The translations under genes and the position numbers were made by a program. This document shows positions 21,850 through 34,106 of a stretch of 64,000 nt of DNA, piece by piece. Numbering within the stretch: position 1 is the stretch's first letter; each line of letters begins with the position of its first letter. The notes below the pieces were generated by a model that did not search any database, was not told where the DNA came from, and worked only from the letters and a program-made list of their open reading frames with translations. Source of the stretch: Anodontia alba (lineage: Eukaryota > Mollusca > Bivalvia > Lucinida > Lucinidae); assembly GCA_964016985.1 (NCBI GenBank), contig OZ024828.1, positions 4,799,701-4,863,700 on the forward strand, given 5' to 3'.

Positions 21850-22279
21850 CTTTGCAAACTTGTCTCCTGATTCAGTGAAAACCATTTATTGTAATTACCT
21901 GTGCACGATATATTTGATTTTATTAATGTCTTTTAAAAACTTAGGATATTTTCATTTTTTCCACAATAAAATTGGTTGCAAATTATGCAAAAATCGATAG
22001 TGTATGTAGATTTTATGCAGGTTTTCATCAAGTCCAACTTGTTCAAAATTTCTGAAATTTTCACAATATTATTGTGAAACATCAATAATTAAATCAGTGG
22101 AGAAAAGCAACTAATATATTGTGAAAAAATCAGTTTATTATAAGAATTACATAAGTCAGATCATTTGTTGGCCATACCATTAATTTTAGGGTAACTATTT
22201 GAGAACGAAGCACAGAAACAGAAACGACAAATTATTTCTGATTAGAAATTGTCACTAACAAATAAAGTTTTACATTTAG

Positions 22280-22317
<38 letters not shown>

Positions 22318-22740
22318 CCACGCAAATACGATATAATTGTTGTTGCAAACATCTTCATTTATTTGGGTTATTTTCAAGACTCATACGTCAAAGATATATA
22401 GTCAAACTTGAATAAATTTCATTTTAAAGTCTTCCAGCCAATATTGTTTCGATATTTAAATCAAGCTGCAGGCTTTCAATAACAGATTCTCTTTCATAGG
22501 GTTTTAATAGTTTCATCGGTAACATTTGTTCCATTTGTTCCAAGCATTGTAACTTTTGTTTCAAGCACTATACAAAAATATTCAGCAGCTTATAATCCAA
22601 TAGTTTCAAAACTTTTCAAAAGCAATAATTTTTAACAGATGCGCACTTTTAATTTTTTTTTCAGAAGTTTTATAAATCTCATATAATAGCAAAAGCTCTT
22701 CTGTATTAGTTTCGTCTTCAGACAATCAAAATAGGTCGCA
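21850..22740. other. No gene recognised; A36 run at 22280-22315
   Basis: AT-rich sequence with one 36-nt A run. No splice-bounded ORFs or long inverted repeats seen. Confidence 0.4.
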
Positions 22741-22742
22741 AT

Positions 22743-22960
22743 GTGCAAAAATGTACCGTCGGACATGTGCGTTCAGCAAAGACTCAGATCAGCCTGCGCA
22801 TCCGCGCAGTCTGACCAGAGTCTTTTCCTTCCGCTTGAAGAAACCTTGGGTCCTTCGTTATCTAAAAAGCGCCTAGAGAAGACTCCGATCAGCCTGCGCA
22901 TCCACGCAGGCTGATCAGAGTCTTCACTGAGCGCACATGTACGGAGGGCCTATTTCTCAC
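22743..22960. repeat. P13 palindromic repeat, composite
   Basis: Two hairpins in a row (gatcagcctgcgcatccgcg and gatcagcctgcgcatccacg with complements) between 'gtaccgtcggacatgtgcg' and 'cgcacatgtacggagg'. Same plan as 17985-18245. Confidence 0.65.
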
Positions 22961-23061
22961 CCTGCGGCTTAAAATGCACTATCCACGTTTGTCTAAGAAT
23001 TTATGAGAATAATCCATGTAAGAAATCCTCAGATCTACCTCAAACAGACTCTCATAATCAA

Positions 23062-23280
23062 TTTTAAGATTATCACTCTGTATGCTGTATAAAAATTTCA
23101 GCAGGCAACACTTTGAACTATTTTTCTTAATTTTCCCAGAATATAAGTTTCGACATCTCATACAAATTGTCTCCCAACGGGACAGTTTGCATGAAATAGC
23201 AACGCCAATTTTATGGGGAAAATAAGAAAATATCATCACTTTGTCGTCTCCTGAATTTGCCCATATAGTGGTAAAGTTAA
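23062..23280. mobile_element. P3 foldback element
   Basis: 'cagcaggcaacactttgaa' and 'gtcgtctcctgaatttgcc' bound a diverged arm pair ('acaaattgtctcccaacggg' and partner). Confidence 0.6.
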
Positions 23281-23524
23281 AACGAATATATGAGTTCCGT
23301 CATTAGAAAAGATGCCTTCGAATCATAATGCGGACATTGGAGGCTCGGATCTGCTTGTGAGTCTGAGGAATGCTGCAGAAGGATAGATCCAAAGAAACTT
23401 GTCTGGCCCGATCGGACTACACATATGCGCAGACTGAGCTAGATTAAACGAGTCGTATATTCAATACGGTGGAGGTCAGGCTGAAGAGGCTCGCATGCAA
23501 TGCGTGAGGTTATAGGACTGTAGC

Positions 23525-23715
23525 ACACTCTGGGCAAATTCAGCAGACGACAAATTGAAGATATTTTTCTTAATTTTTGCAGAAAAAAATGATTTAACAT
23601 TTCATGCAAATTGTCCCTTAGGAGACAATTTGCATGAAATGTCAAATCATTTTTTATCGAGAAAATAAGAAAAATATTTCAAAATGACGTCTGCTGATTT
23701 TTTATCCAGCATACT
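23525..23715. mobile_element. P3 foldback element
   Basis: Well preserved: 'cagcagacgacaaattgaag', arm 'catttcatgcaaattgtccc' with complement, and 'atgacgtctgctg'. Noncoding. Confidence 0.75.
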
Positions 23716-24013
23716 AAACATCAAACTCTCTGCACTGTGTGTCTGAAACCACAAACTAGACAAAAAACAAAATACTTTAACGATATAATCTTATCATTAT
23801 AAAGAAAATATGTTCAACACTCTCATAACCCTATTTTTCCTGATAAAATCGACACATTTCATTTCATGAGTGCATATTTGAAACATTTTGAAATTATGGG
23901 ATGCGCACGGACTTACGTTTAAAATGTACCCTATGTGTTCGGATAGACAAACCTGAACAATCAATGTCGACCCAGACCAGCTGCGGAGAGAAAGGATGTA
24001 TTGAACAAAGATA

Positions 24014-24460
24014 TGCTACGATCAAAAGCGGTACAGAAGAGCCACAATCACAAAACACCTACCTATCAGGAAAAACATACCTATATAATTTTGACCCCCT
24101 TAAACCCCACTTTTACATAGTAAAACTGAGCTTTACAGGGGTATACATTTTTCTTATTTCTGCTCAAAAACATAGATTGTGGGTACTCGTTAACACCGCC
24201 TCGGCGAGGCGGTTCTAACGGGTACCCACAATCTATATTTTGAGCAGAAATATGAAAAAAAAAAAAAAAATATCAGAATTTTTATCTGAAAATTTTCAGT
24301 TTTAGTGGTGAAATTTTCAATATTTTTGAATAGGCGTGTTTTCATAATGCAGTGACACCAATAGTAAGAGCAAACAAACCATCCCAGACAGTACAGAAGC
24401 TACAAACCAAAGAAAAAAAAAACAAAACATCCAGCTCCCTCTACCCCCATCAGGCTGATC
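24014..24460 (-). repeat. R1-family repeat split by P1 copy 12
   Basis: Left piece 'acagaagagccacaatcaca' (24024-24066) and right piece 'gacaccaatagtaagag..cagctccctctaccccc' (24350-24460) correspond to the continuous copies at 9860 and 32745. Confidence 0.6.
24067..24349 (+). mobile_element. P1 foldback element, copy 12
   Basis: Left end eroded (aggaaaaacatacc); right end GTGTTTTCATAATG. A17 run at 24255-24271. It sits inside an R1 repeat. Confidence 0.75.
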
Positions 24461-24592
24461 ACAATGTTAGACAGTATCCACTAAAGCTGGGTGTGGAATT
24501 ATCAAATTTTATTATTTATCCACGGACAAGTAAATGGTCAAAATCCGCTTGTCTAACCAAGATTTACTTGCCCGAAAATTGGCACTTTTTTA

Positions 24593-24698
24593 TTATTTCT
24601 CTAAGAAAACATATGTTGTGGGTACTCACTAGAAGCGCCTCACAGAGGCGCTTGTAATGAGTACCCACAATATATGTTTTCTTAAAGAACTAAGAAAA
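24593..24698. mobile_element. P10 hairpin element
   Basis: 'ttatttctctaagaaaacat' then GTGGGTACTCACTAGAAGCG and complementary arm. It shares the P1 core but has different outer sequence. Confidence 0.65.
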
Positions 24699-25208
24699 AT
24701 GTATATCTTATAATCTGGATAATCTTTTAGCCGGAGGTATGAATTACCTGTCCCAGAGTGGGAGAAGTAAATTGAAATTTCTTACTTGTCCTCAGGGAAA
24801 TGGGACAAGTCGGGCATGGTATTTCCACAGCTCTGACTACAGACAACAATAAGTAAACGAACAGAATAAAACAGAAAAAAAGCAGCGAGTAGCCAGCAGG
24901 CCATACAAAGAACAATCAACATCAGAACCACCGCCTTAGAACGGTCAGTAGTTAAAAACTACAGGAGTCGGTGGTGGGGTTGGGGTAAAATCAAGTGTAC
25001 TGGTATCAAATATTTGATTGTTCGGCGCGCGCGCATAACTCAATCAGTAAAACATCACAAATAAGACATGTAAATCATTGCAATCTACATGAATTCTAAC
25101 TATTACCATTTTCTTCAAGATAATCAAATAAAGATCTAAGAGCTTACCATACAAAAAGTACTAACCAAGCCTATGTTTGTATATGCACATACCACACATG
25201 TAATGTCA

Positions 25209-25487
25209 CATTACGAAAACACGCCTATTAAAATATATAGAAATTTTCACCTCCAAAAACTGAAAATATTTAGAAAAATAACTCTGATATTTTTCTTATT
25301 TCTGCTCAAAACATAGAATGTGGGTACTCGTTAGAACCGCCTCGGCGAGGCGGTTCTAACGAGTACCCACAATCTATGTTTTTGAGCAGAAATAAGAAAA
25401 ATAATGTATACCCCTGTAAACCCCAGTTTTACTATATAAAAGTGGGGTTTAGGGGGGTCAAAATTATATAGGCATGTTTTCGTGATG
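25209..25487 (-). mobile_element. P1 foldback element, copy 13
   Basis: CATTACGAAAACACGCC to ATGTTTTCGTGATG with core centre cctcggcgaggcgg. Noncoding. Confidence 0.85.
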
Positions 25488-25599
25488 AAGACTCTAGCAT
25501 GAACGGGTTTTAGTTAAGAAACCTATCCAAAGAGGGAAAAAATACCAAACAGTAAAGGGGATGTCCGGGAGGAGCCACAATCACAGCCAATACACAGAA

Positions 25600-25960
25600 A
25601 GTCCGGAAAGGAACATAACTCTGTCAAACATTGACGGATTTTACTCAAACGATAAACATGAGAGCTACACATTCGCCAAAATCTGCCGCATATCAAAACC
25701 CTAGCTCAAGTACTTTTTTCCGAATTCTTGATAACTAGACTTCATTATATATACGCGAAAAATGCCAGTCTTAAAAGGGCCATAACTCAGTCAGAATTGG
25801 CAGATTTTCATCATATGATGTACACATTGGTCCATATACAGTATCGAAGACGTTGGATGAGTGCATTTCTGCGGCATCTAGTTTGGGTCTACACTGTTTG
25901 TTCAGGTCTGTCTACCCGCATAGGTTGGGTAAATTGAGTAAAGCAAATCGCTCGTAATAT
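25600..25960. repeat. Fragment of mollusc 'ccataactc' repeat
   Basis: Contains 'aaagggccataactcagtca' and 'gaacataactctgtcaaac', the motif repeated at 57811-59490. No open frame of note. Confidence 0.45.
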
Positions 25961-25963
25961 ACA

Positions 25964-26207
25964 GGGTCCAGTTGTTCAAAACTAACGATGTCGTTAGTTA
26001 ACGATTCGTTAAAACTTAGATCGAGTGATACGCAAATACGCTGAAATTTTTTGCTGAAAAAATGTGAGTAGCTTTTGCAGTGCAAAAGCTACTCACATTT
26101 TTTCAGCAAAAAATATCAGAATATTGTGTATTGAATCCGCTAAAACAGTTAACGAAATGACCCTTAACGAGCTCGTTAAGCTAACGACGCTTTGAACAAC
26201 TGGGCCC
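25964..26207. mobile_element. P6 foldback element
   Basis: TIRs GGGTCCAGTTGTTCAAA and TTTGAACAACTGGGCCC. Subterminal 'aacgatgtcgttagttaacg' has a partner on the right. The centre is a perfect 30-bp-arm hairpin (ctgaaaaaatgtgagtagct and complement). The second copy is at 50393-50635. Confidence 0.8.
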
Positions 26208-26374
26208 AGATAATTTGTAAGCCCTGCATTCTGTACTGCTACATCATTTGTCTAATAAAGATTAAGATCGCATAAAGCAAGAATATTCAATTTGTAACAA
26301 GATATTTTATATATATTTTCTATGGGTGGTCGTATCGTTTAAATAACACCTTTCATAATTCGTTTTAATCCTTA

Positions 26375-26580
26375 AAGCGCCAAACAAACGTTGTAACAGA
26401 CAACATTCTAATTTTTAACATATTTTTTTTCAGAGAATATAAGTCTTGGCATTTCATGTAAATCGTCTGATTGGCAGACAATTCACATTAAAATGTCAAT
26501 ACATATTTTCTTTAAAAAAAATATGAAAATAGATATTTAAAATGTCGTCTGCTGCAGTTGTGATTGGCGCGTTAAGTGTT
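26375..26580. mobile_element. P3-related foldback element
   Basis: Left 'ttaaagcgccaaacaaacg' and right 'tgattggcgcgttaag' are complementary ends. 'aatgtcgtctgctgcag' and a 'gtcgtctgattggcagac' centre place it beside P3. Confidence 0.6.
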
Positions 26581-26750
26581 TAGTGATGAAAGATGAAGAT
26601 TTTGACATATCTGACATAAATATTAGCTTAATTAGGAGGTGACAAACTTCACTCATATCACCGCCCATAAAATAATTTGCAAGTCATTTTTCCAGCTTAA
26701 GAAAGCAAATAATACGAATTATTTTCAGGTTCCATACATGCAATCATGAT

Positions 26751-26822
26751 TAATACCTGTGTTGCATGCTGAAGACTGCTCCAACATGTGTAATACCTGT
26801 GCTTCATGCTGAAGATTACTCC
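26751..26822. repeat. Short direct tandem duplication
   Basis: Two copies of 'taatacctgtg.t.catgctg' followed by 'aaga.t.ctccaa', about 36 bp each. Confidence 0.6.
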
Positions 26823-27394
26823 AAATAACCGACCTGCTAGAAGAGGTTGTCCAAGAAAGGTCCCGTAATGAGTGGTTTCTTTAAGCACGCTTCTTCATAA
26901 TTTATTGCCCACCATCCCAGATCCCATGCTTTTACTGAATAAAAAAAAGAGACTCAAGGGACATTCTCTCAATTCTGAATTAACGCAGCTTTTCTATTTA
27001 TAGCGATGTTTGATTTTCAGAAATAGTCTAATCAGCAAGTTTGGTTATTAACTAACTTTCTGTCAACGAATAAATAATATTACTTCAAAATGTCCTCTTC
27101 TATTGCAGGCTGACTACTTTCAGTTTCGGGTTCTCTTTGATCCACCATCCCCAAGATAGGCCCCGCCCATTTTAGTGAGTCCTTTGGAAAAAAACAACAA
27201 CAAACAAACAAAACGATTCCATTATTATTTATTTCATGAAATAAGATCATCATTATTCAATTATTATTTATTTCCTGAAATAAGACGGCAACACCTATAT
27301 TTATAAAATGCAACGATGTCATTGTGTGTATAACCATGATTTGTTTTAAACTGACTCTCTCCACAAAACTATATAAAGGCCCACATTTATAAAT

Positions 27395-27545
27395 GTAGGC
27401 GTGATTGTCGGAACTATGTATCGCTCTCAGGATCTTCACTGTAAATCTGTTGACATCATTCTGAGTTTTACTTGAAGTCTGGCCGACTTCAAATGCAACA
27501 GAGAATGATTTCAGCAGTTTTACAGTGTACATTCTGTGAGCGATA
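27395..27545. repeat. P15 palindromic repeat, first copy
   Basis: 'cactgtaaatctgttgaca' at the left and 'cagcagttttacagtgta' at the right are near-complementary, with 'gaagtctggccgacttc' in the centre. P1 copy 14 starts a few bases after it. Confidence 0.5.
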
Positions 27546-27547
27546 CA

Positions 27548-27836
27548 CATAAGGAAAACATATCTATATAATTTTGATCCACTTAAACTCCACTTTTATA
27601 TAGTACAACTGGGGCTTACAATGGTATATATTAATCTTTTTTTATTTCTGCTCAAAAATATAGATTGTGGGTACTTGTTAGAACCGCCTCGGCGAGGTGG
27701 TTCTAACGAGTACCCACAATTTATGTTTTGAGCAGAAATATGAAAAATATCAGAAAATTTTTATCTGAAAACTTTCAGTTTTTGGTGGTGAAATTTTCAA
27801 TATACAATGTTTTTGAAAAGGCCTGTTTTCGAAATG
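27548..27836 (+). mobile_element. P1 foldback element, copy 14
   Basis: Eroded left end (cataaggaaaacatatc); right end CTGTTTTCGAAATG. A small insertion at 27805 lengthens it. It lies between two P15 copies. Confidence 0.75.
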
Positions 27837-27837
27837 G

Positions 27838-27970
27838 ATAGTGTAGATCCTGGCAGCGATACACTGTAAAACTGCTGACATGGTTCTGTGTTGCTTTTGA
27901 ACTCTGACCGATGTCAAGCGAAACACAAAACGATGTCAGCAGTTCTACAGTGTAGATCCTGGGAACAATA
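27838..27970. repeat. P15 palindromic repeat, second copy
   Basis: 'cactgtaaaactgctgaca' and 'tgtcagcagttctacagtg' form the arms, with 'gtgtagatcctgg' on both outer sides. Confidence 0.55.
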
Positions 27971-28041
27971 CATACTTCTGACAAACAAGCCTACGTTTTA
28001 ATGCTACGTCTTCTGGAGTAAATACACTCTGGAACATAGTG

Positions 28042-28320
28042 CATTACGAAAACACGCCTATTCAAATATACTGAAAATTTTAGCACCAAAAAATGAAAAA
28101 TTTCAGATAAAAAATTCTGATATTTTTCAAATTTCTGCTCAAAACATAGATTGTGGGTACTCGTTAGAACCGCCTCGATGAGGCGGTTCTAACGAGTACC
28201 CACAATCTATGTTTTCGAGCAGAAATAAGAAAAATAATGTATACCCCTGTAAACCCCAGTTTTACTATATAAAAGTGGGGTTTGAGGGGGTCAAGATATT
28301 ATAGGTATGTTTTCGTGATG
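28042..28320 (-). mobile_element. P1 foldback element, copy 15
   Basis: CATTACGAAAACACGCC to ATGTTTTCGTGATG. A partial P15 sequence (ctaactgttttacaatgtag) follows at 28330. Confidence 0.85.
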
Positions 28321-28580
28321 GCAATGCTAACTGTTTTACAATGTAGACCCTGGGCATGGGTAACCTGTGAAGACACAGTAAGATAGAAGGTTCAAGACTT
28401 GGTCCGAGAGAAGATGTAGCCCAGGAACGGCATCCAGTGATCACAAACGTCTGGAGTCTTCATTTTATGCACAAGCAGTAAAAAAGACGTTATATTCCTG
28501 CTATCTGTATTAAATGAAATGTTCAATCAAGCGTTTATTCCAAACCCCAGAAATATATAGAGGATATTTATTCTTTTGCT

Positions 28581-28701
28581 GTGAATACCATAAATATTGT
28601 CATCGAGTGAAATGAAAACATCAGTATTTTCACGAGTGCGAAGCACGAGTGAAAATCTGAATGTTTTCATTACACGAGATGAAAATTTGTATGGTATTCA
28701 C
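28581..28701. mobile_element. Palindromic element with GTGAATACCATA ends
   Basis: 'gtgaataccataaatattgtc' pairs with 'atttgtatggtattcac'. The inner 'ttttcacgagtgcg' and 'cgaagcacgagtgaaaa' form the tip. No ORF. Confidence 0.65.
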
Positions 28702-29055
28702 TGAAAAAGAGTAAATTTTCTTTTTATTTTATTGTTCACACGTCAATGCGCGTTTCTGACGTCATAAGTAACGTAACCAAACAAAACATGAACGTCATGG
28801 CATCGACGCTCAGTGCTTAACATGTGAACCGCTGGAGAGACAAAAAATACTCATTGTCCGGATATTCGCGTCACTTATTTATTTGCATAACAATTGGCAA
28901 TGAGCGACGAGATTACTACCCATGAGTCTAGATCAGTATTGTTAATTCTGACTAGTTCGCAGGTCATACAAATGCCTGATCACCGGTGGGTCGATTGTCT
29001 CTGAGTGTAGGCTGGGAAAATGATCCTGAACGGGGATTTATGGCTGTTAACCCTT

Positions 29056-29362
29056 AACGTCCTCTACAGACCGTTCTAAGGCGGTGGTCCCGGTGTTAGT
29101 CTTATTCTTTGTTGCTTTGTGGTTTATTCTACGAGGCGATTTGTTTTATGTCTTACCTTGTGTCATTTTGTTCTTGTGTTTTTCAGTCCTTTTAGCATTG
29201 CGATTACCTTGTTTGGGGAAGAGAGAGCTAATCTTAGTGCTTTTCGTACGTTTGTTTGATTTGTGCTTGTTTGGATTTGTCGGTTTCATCTTCCTCTTGG
29301 AGTCTGGGATGGGCTGCGGTTTGTGATTGTGGCACTCCCTAGACTTTTCTCTTACCTTTTTT
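29056..29362 (+). repeat. R1 dispersed repeat
   Basis: 'gaccgttctaaggcggtgg' to 'tgtgattgtggcactccct'. It matches 14236-14546 closely; the two copies here (this and 29533) are about 475 bp apart in direct orientation. Confidence 0.7.
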
Positions 29363-29384
29363 TTCCTGTAATTTAAGCAAACAA

Positions 29385-29445
29385 TGCAGACCCTGGTCAA
29401 ACGCCGCATTCTGAGGCGTCTGGACTGGGTCTGCATTTTTTAGCA
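29385..29445. repeat. Hairpin of the P7/P9 central type
   Basis: 'gcagaccctggtcaaacgcc' and 'ggcgtctggactgggtctgc' pair across 'gcattctga'. It separates two R1 copies. Confidence 0.55.
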
Positions 29446-29532
29446 ATGTCCCAGTCCAGGTTTTACAGATAACCCTCTTTACACGACACTGACAAGAATA
29501 GCGCGGCTATTAATAACCGTTACTTGGACTTC

Positions 29533-29817
29533 GTACAAACGCGCGGTCCTGTGTTAGTCTTACTCTTTGTTGCTTTGTGGTTTATTCTACGAGGCGATTT
29601 GTTTTATGTCTTGCCTTATGTTATTTTGTTCTTGTGTTTTTCAGTCCTTTCAGCATCGCGCTTACCTCGCTAGGGGAAGAGAGAGTTAGTCTTGGTGCTT
29701 TTCGTATGTATGTTCGATTTGTGCTTGTTTGGTTTTGTCTGTTTCCTCTTCCTCTTCGTGTCTAGGAAGGGTTGCGGTTTGTGATTGTGGCACTCCCTGG
29801 ACTTTTCTCTTACCCTC
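29533..29817 (+). repeat. R1 dispersed repeat
   Basis: Direct-orientation second copy, again ending 'ttgtgattgtggcactccc'. The start lacks the 'gaccgttctaagg' block. Confidence 0.7.
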
Positions 29818-29899
29818 ATGTTTTGATTTAATCATAAAATGGCAAAACACCGAGCGCTTCCAGTGAGTACCAATTATATGTTTTCGTGATGAAGTAAGA

Positions 29900-32731
29900 A
29901 ACAAGAGGCCCACGGGCCACGATTCGCTCACCTGAGAAAAACAGCCACTGCATATCTGCAGATGTCATGCAACATTGCCACAGCAACTAGGACAGACATT
30001 TGACAGTGCTGTTAAAGGCCAAAGGTCATCCTAGTATCTACATTTGAACAAAGTTGGTAGACCTTGCGCCTCAAATGCTATATACGAAGAATCAGCCTCA
30101 CAGCATTCTTGGTTCTGGAGAAGAAGATTTTTAAGTGTTTTTACCATATGTGGGCATGGCAGCCATCTTGTGTAATAGTGCAAAATCATTTGAACAATTT
30201 GTTAGTACCACTTCGACAGAAGGCCCCAGTTGAAATCTGGTGAAAACTGGCAAGTGGTTTCAGAGTAAAAGACATCTGAAGATTTATACAATTTCATACA
30301 TGCACAAAGCCCTGGGGCAAGGGCAGATACTGTATCCTCCAGGGAACATAAGTTTGATTGTAAATATCAAGTTTTACAACTTTTACTACTTTAATCATAT
30401 ATTTGTAAGTTTCAGCCATTAGTCTTTAATACATTTTTAGAAAATGATTTTTCAACATTTTGTATGGGACGCTAATTTAACCTTGTCAAAAAAAGGTCAT
30501 AGGTCATCCTAGGACCATTATCTGAACAAACATGGTACACTTTGAGTCCCCAATGTGATATACACCAAGATCAAGTCTCAAAGTTTTCTTGGTTCTGGAG
30601 AAGAAGATTTTAAAGTTTGTTTTTACCGTATATGATGGACATGGCGGCCATCTTGTTTAATGGTGTACATGTGGAACCATTTGTGCAAACTGTCAATATC
30701 CCTTCGACAGAAGGCTCCATATGAGATCTGTAAAAATTGATCGAGCAGTTTCAGAGATGAATACATTTTAAGATTACATGATTTTAAACATGTATATAGC
30801 CAAGGGGCAAGGGCGTAAAGAGACAAAATTTTGATTGTAACTAATAAGTTTAATTACTTTAATCATATATACATTGCAAATTTCAGCCATTAGGCTTTAG
30901 TACATTTTCAGAAAATGATTTTTCAACATTTTCCCTATACAAGAGTATGGGTATGCATATTTAACTTTGCCATGGAAAAGGTCAAAGATCATCCTAAGAC
31001 CATGTTTTTTAATAAACTTGGTAGACCTTGAGTCCTCAATGCTTTATATCAAGATTCAGCTTTGAAGCTTTCTTAGTTCTGGAGACAAAAACGTATTTTT
31101 TACTATATATGGGCATGGCAGCCACCTTGTTTAATGATGCAGAATCGTTTAAAAAATTGATAACACCCCTCCAACATCTGGTGATTTTCAGAGAAGAAGA
31201 CATTTAAAGATTATGAGATTTTATACATGTAGCACGGGACAAGGGCAGATAACCCTGGGGACAAAATTTTGATTGTAACTAAAAGGGTTTGCTACTTTAA
31301 TCATACATTGTAAGTTTCAGCTTTTAGTCTTTAATACATTTGAGAAGCTGACTTATCAATATTTTCCCCGTACAAATGCATTGGGATGAAAATTTGACCT
31401 TGCCGTAAGATGGTCAAATGTCAACCTGGGGTCATCTTTGAACAAACTTGGTAGACCTTGAGTCCCCCAATACTATATATTAAGATTCAGTCTTGAAGCT
31501 TTCTCCGTTCTTGAGAAGAAGATTTTAAGTGTTTATTTACCATATATTGGCAGGGTGGGCATCATGTTTAATGATGCAGAATCGTTTGAACAAATTGATA
31601 ATAACCTTTTGACAGAAGGCCCAATGTGAAATCTGGTGAAAATTTGGTCCAGCTGTTGCAGAGAAGAAGAAATTCAAAGATTACAAGGTTTTATACATGT
31701 ATATAACCCTGTGGCAAGGGCAGATAACCCTAGGGGACAAAATTTTGACTGTAAGTAAAAGGGTTTGCTACTTTGGACATACATTGTAAGTTTCAGCTAT
31801 TAGTCGTTAATACATATTATGAAACTGAATTTTCAATATTTTCCGTTACTAATGCATATGGACGTAAATGTTACCTTGCCGTAAGAAGGTCACATGTCAA
31901 CCTAGGGTTATCATTTGAAAACCTTCGCAGACCTTGAATCCCCGATGCTTTATACCAAGATTCAGCCTTGATGCTTTCTCAATTCTGGTGAAGAAGAGTT
32001 TTAAGTGTTTTTACCATATATGGGCATGGCGGCCATCTCGTTTAATGATGCAAAACCGTTTGAACAAATTGATAATACCCCTTTGACAAAAGGCCCACTT
32101 TGAAATCAGGTGAAAATTGGAAAAGCTGTTTCAGAGTAGAAGACATTTTAAGATTACAAGATTTTATACATGTATGTTACGAGATTTTATGCATGTATGT
32201 TACGAGATTTTATACATGTATATAGCCCAGGAGCAAGGGCAGATAACCCCGAGGGACAAAACTTTGAGGGTTTGCTACTTTGACCATACATTGTAAGTTT
32301 CAGCCATTAGTCTTTAATACATTTTGAGAAACTGACTTTTCAATTTTCCCCCAAACAAATGCATAGGGACGAAAATTTGACCTTGCCGTAAAAAGGTCAA
32401 AGATCAACAAGATCACCAACTGAACAAACTTTGATAGACCTTGAGTTCCCAATGCTATATACGAAAGTTTAACCTTAAAGCTTTCACGGTTCTGGAGAAG
32501 AAGGTTTTTAGTGTTTTTACGCCATACCGGCACGTCGGCCATCTTGATTAACAGACCGTGACCATTTGTACAAAAATTTCCATCCCCCTTTAACAGAAGG
32601 CTCCACATGAAGTTTGGAGAAAATTGGCCCAGGGGTTTCAGAGGAGAAGTCGTTCAAATGTGTGGACGGACGGACGACGGACGGCAAGTGATCGCAATAA
32701 CTAATCCTCAGCCTTCGGCTCAGGTGAGCTA
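29900..32731. mobile_element. Mollusc tandem-repeat element, six units of about 440-500 bp
   Basis: Left edge 'agaggcccacgggccacg' then TCGCTCACCTGAG; right edge CTCAGGTGAGCTAAAAA, so the ends are inverted. Six units carry 'tatgggcatggcggccatct', at about 30150, 30635, 31103, 31540, 32020 and 32520. Each also has a 'gaccttgagtcccc' and a 'ggtgaaaattgg' block. The last unit ends in a GGACGGAC run. No unit keeps an open frame. Probably non-autonomous; the class is undetermined. A second element of this kind is at 40035. Confidence 0.75.
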
Positions 32732-32744
32732 AAAAGGTGTTGAA

Positions 32745-32880
32745 GATGTACCGGAAGAGCCACAATTACAGAACATAACCTACCAATGACACCAAGAGAA
32801 AGAGAAACAAAATGTGACAGACAGTACACAAGCTAAAACCAAAGAAAAGTAAAGCAACAACTCTCTCTTCCCATAAGGTG
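32745..32880 (-). repeat. R1-family repeat, reverse
   Basis: 'ggaagagccacaattacaga', 'cctaccaatgacaccaagag' and 'ctctctcttcccataag'. It is the unsplit version of 24014-24460. Confidence 0.55.
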
Positions 32881-32900
32881 ATAATGCTATAATGCCGGTA

Positions 32901-33227
32901 TACAGTCGACTATCGTTATGTCGACTTTGCTTATCTCGAATAACAACTTACCTCGAAGTGAAAATCTGGTCCCTGTTTAAGCATGAAAATCTAACAGCTA
33001 ACAAAATATTATGAAAAAGAGGAGAAATTGCTCCTAAGGATCAATTTCTCCTCTTTTCCACAATATTTTCAATTATGATATCTCTAACTTCAGGAGTCAA
33101 ATTATATATTCATTTGTGAAATGTGGTTGTTCGATTTATTTTTTCCTCAATTCTGCAAATCTGATATGTCGAGGTACGGATGTATTTCAAAGAGTCTCTT
33201 GGACCAAGAAAACGAGAGTCGACTGTA
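32901..33227. mobile_element. P8 pogo/Tigger-like MITE
   Basis: TA-flanked TIRs CAGTCGACTATCGTTATGTC and GAGAGTCGACTG, as in pogo-type elements. The centre is a hairpin, gaggagaaattgctcc and its complement. About 325 bp, no transposase. A truncated copy lies at 37581-37863. Confidence 0.75.
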
Positions 33228-33424
33228 TGTTTGGCTGAAAAAGCATCTTACATTCTGATTTGGCTAAGGGTTCTACATTTCACATAGATAATAGTCTAAC
33301 AAGACGCGGATGTTTTAATATGGCAAAGCGCAATGTTAAAACAATAAAATATGATTTAAAATACATTATATTATCATGTAGTCTATACATCGTTCAAAAT
33401 AACTAATACCTTCAAATGTTACCA

Positions 33425-33630
33425 ACCTTTACCACTATCCTAATTCAGCAGACAACAAATTGGTGATATCATTTTTTATTTTCCCCAGAAAACAGGTTTT
33501 GGCATTTCATACTAAGGAGACAATTTGCATGAAATGTCAAAGTCTAATTTCTGAAAAAAAAAAAAAGTAATAAGAAAAATATTTCAAAATGTCGTCTACT
33601 GAAATTTTTACCCAGCACGTTATGCGTTAA
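33425..33630. mobile_element. P3 foldback element
   Basis: 'cagcagacaacaaattggtg' to 'aatgtcgtctactg'. The left arm has lost part of its 'gcaaattgtctcc' block. Confidence 0.65.
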
Positions 33631-33639
33631 TTATCTAAG

Positions 33640-34010
33640 CTTCCTGATCGACATTGCGACGCGTCGATAATGCAAGCTTCTTATTATAGTTCCGATTGTC
33701 TAATGAAAACAAATTAGATAAATATCATAGAGACACTTTCAATCCCTCTTTTAAATTCGCACTGTATGCCAAAAGCTGGTAGAAGCTTCGCTGCGTACTT
33801 TCGTAAACCCTAGGGTATTCAGTTACCGTGTTTATCCTAACACCTGATTCGGAACACCTTGTCTCCTTTCCGTCTCATCAGAAGAAAAAAAATGAACAAA
33901 ATATCCCGACGTAGGGATCCTTTCGTAATACAGAATCAAAATCAGAAAACAGCAGACTTGGTTTTACTGTGTCTGTTTACGAGGAATTCGAAAAATGCAA
34001 CCTTGCTCAC
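33640..34010. other. No feature recognised
   Basis: Low-copy sequence with no supported ORF or repeat. Confidence 0.35.
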
Positions 34011-34016
34011 GCCTCC

Positions 34017-34106
34017 TACCCAGCTAGCATTTTACTAAACTCTAAAATGTACACTTACCGACCCGATAACGATCCAATACAGATGTAAGATGACTTCTAG
34101 CTGGGT
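34017..34106. mobile_element. Decayed P5 element
   Basis: Ends ACCCAGCTAGCATT and AGCTGGGT survive. The inner arms ('gacccgataacgatcc') have diverged and no longer pair. It lies 150 bp left of an intact P5. Confidence 0.55.

Noticed and set aside
21617..22000. 127-codon ORF, the longest in the track
   Set aside because: Its middle is the P5 palindrome and its flanks show no family, splice sites or codon bias.
14299..29765. Similar 60-75 codon ORFs at 14.3, 29.1 and 29.6 kb suggesting a small gene family
   Set aside because: All lie in R1 repeats. Stops and indels differ, and the reverse R1 copies have no frame.
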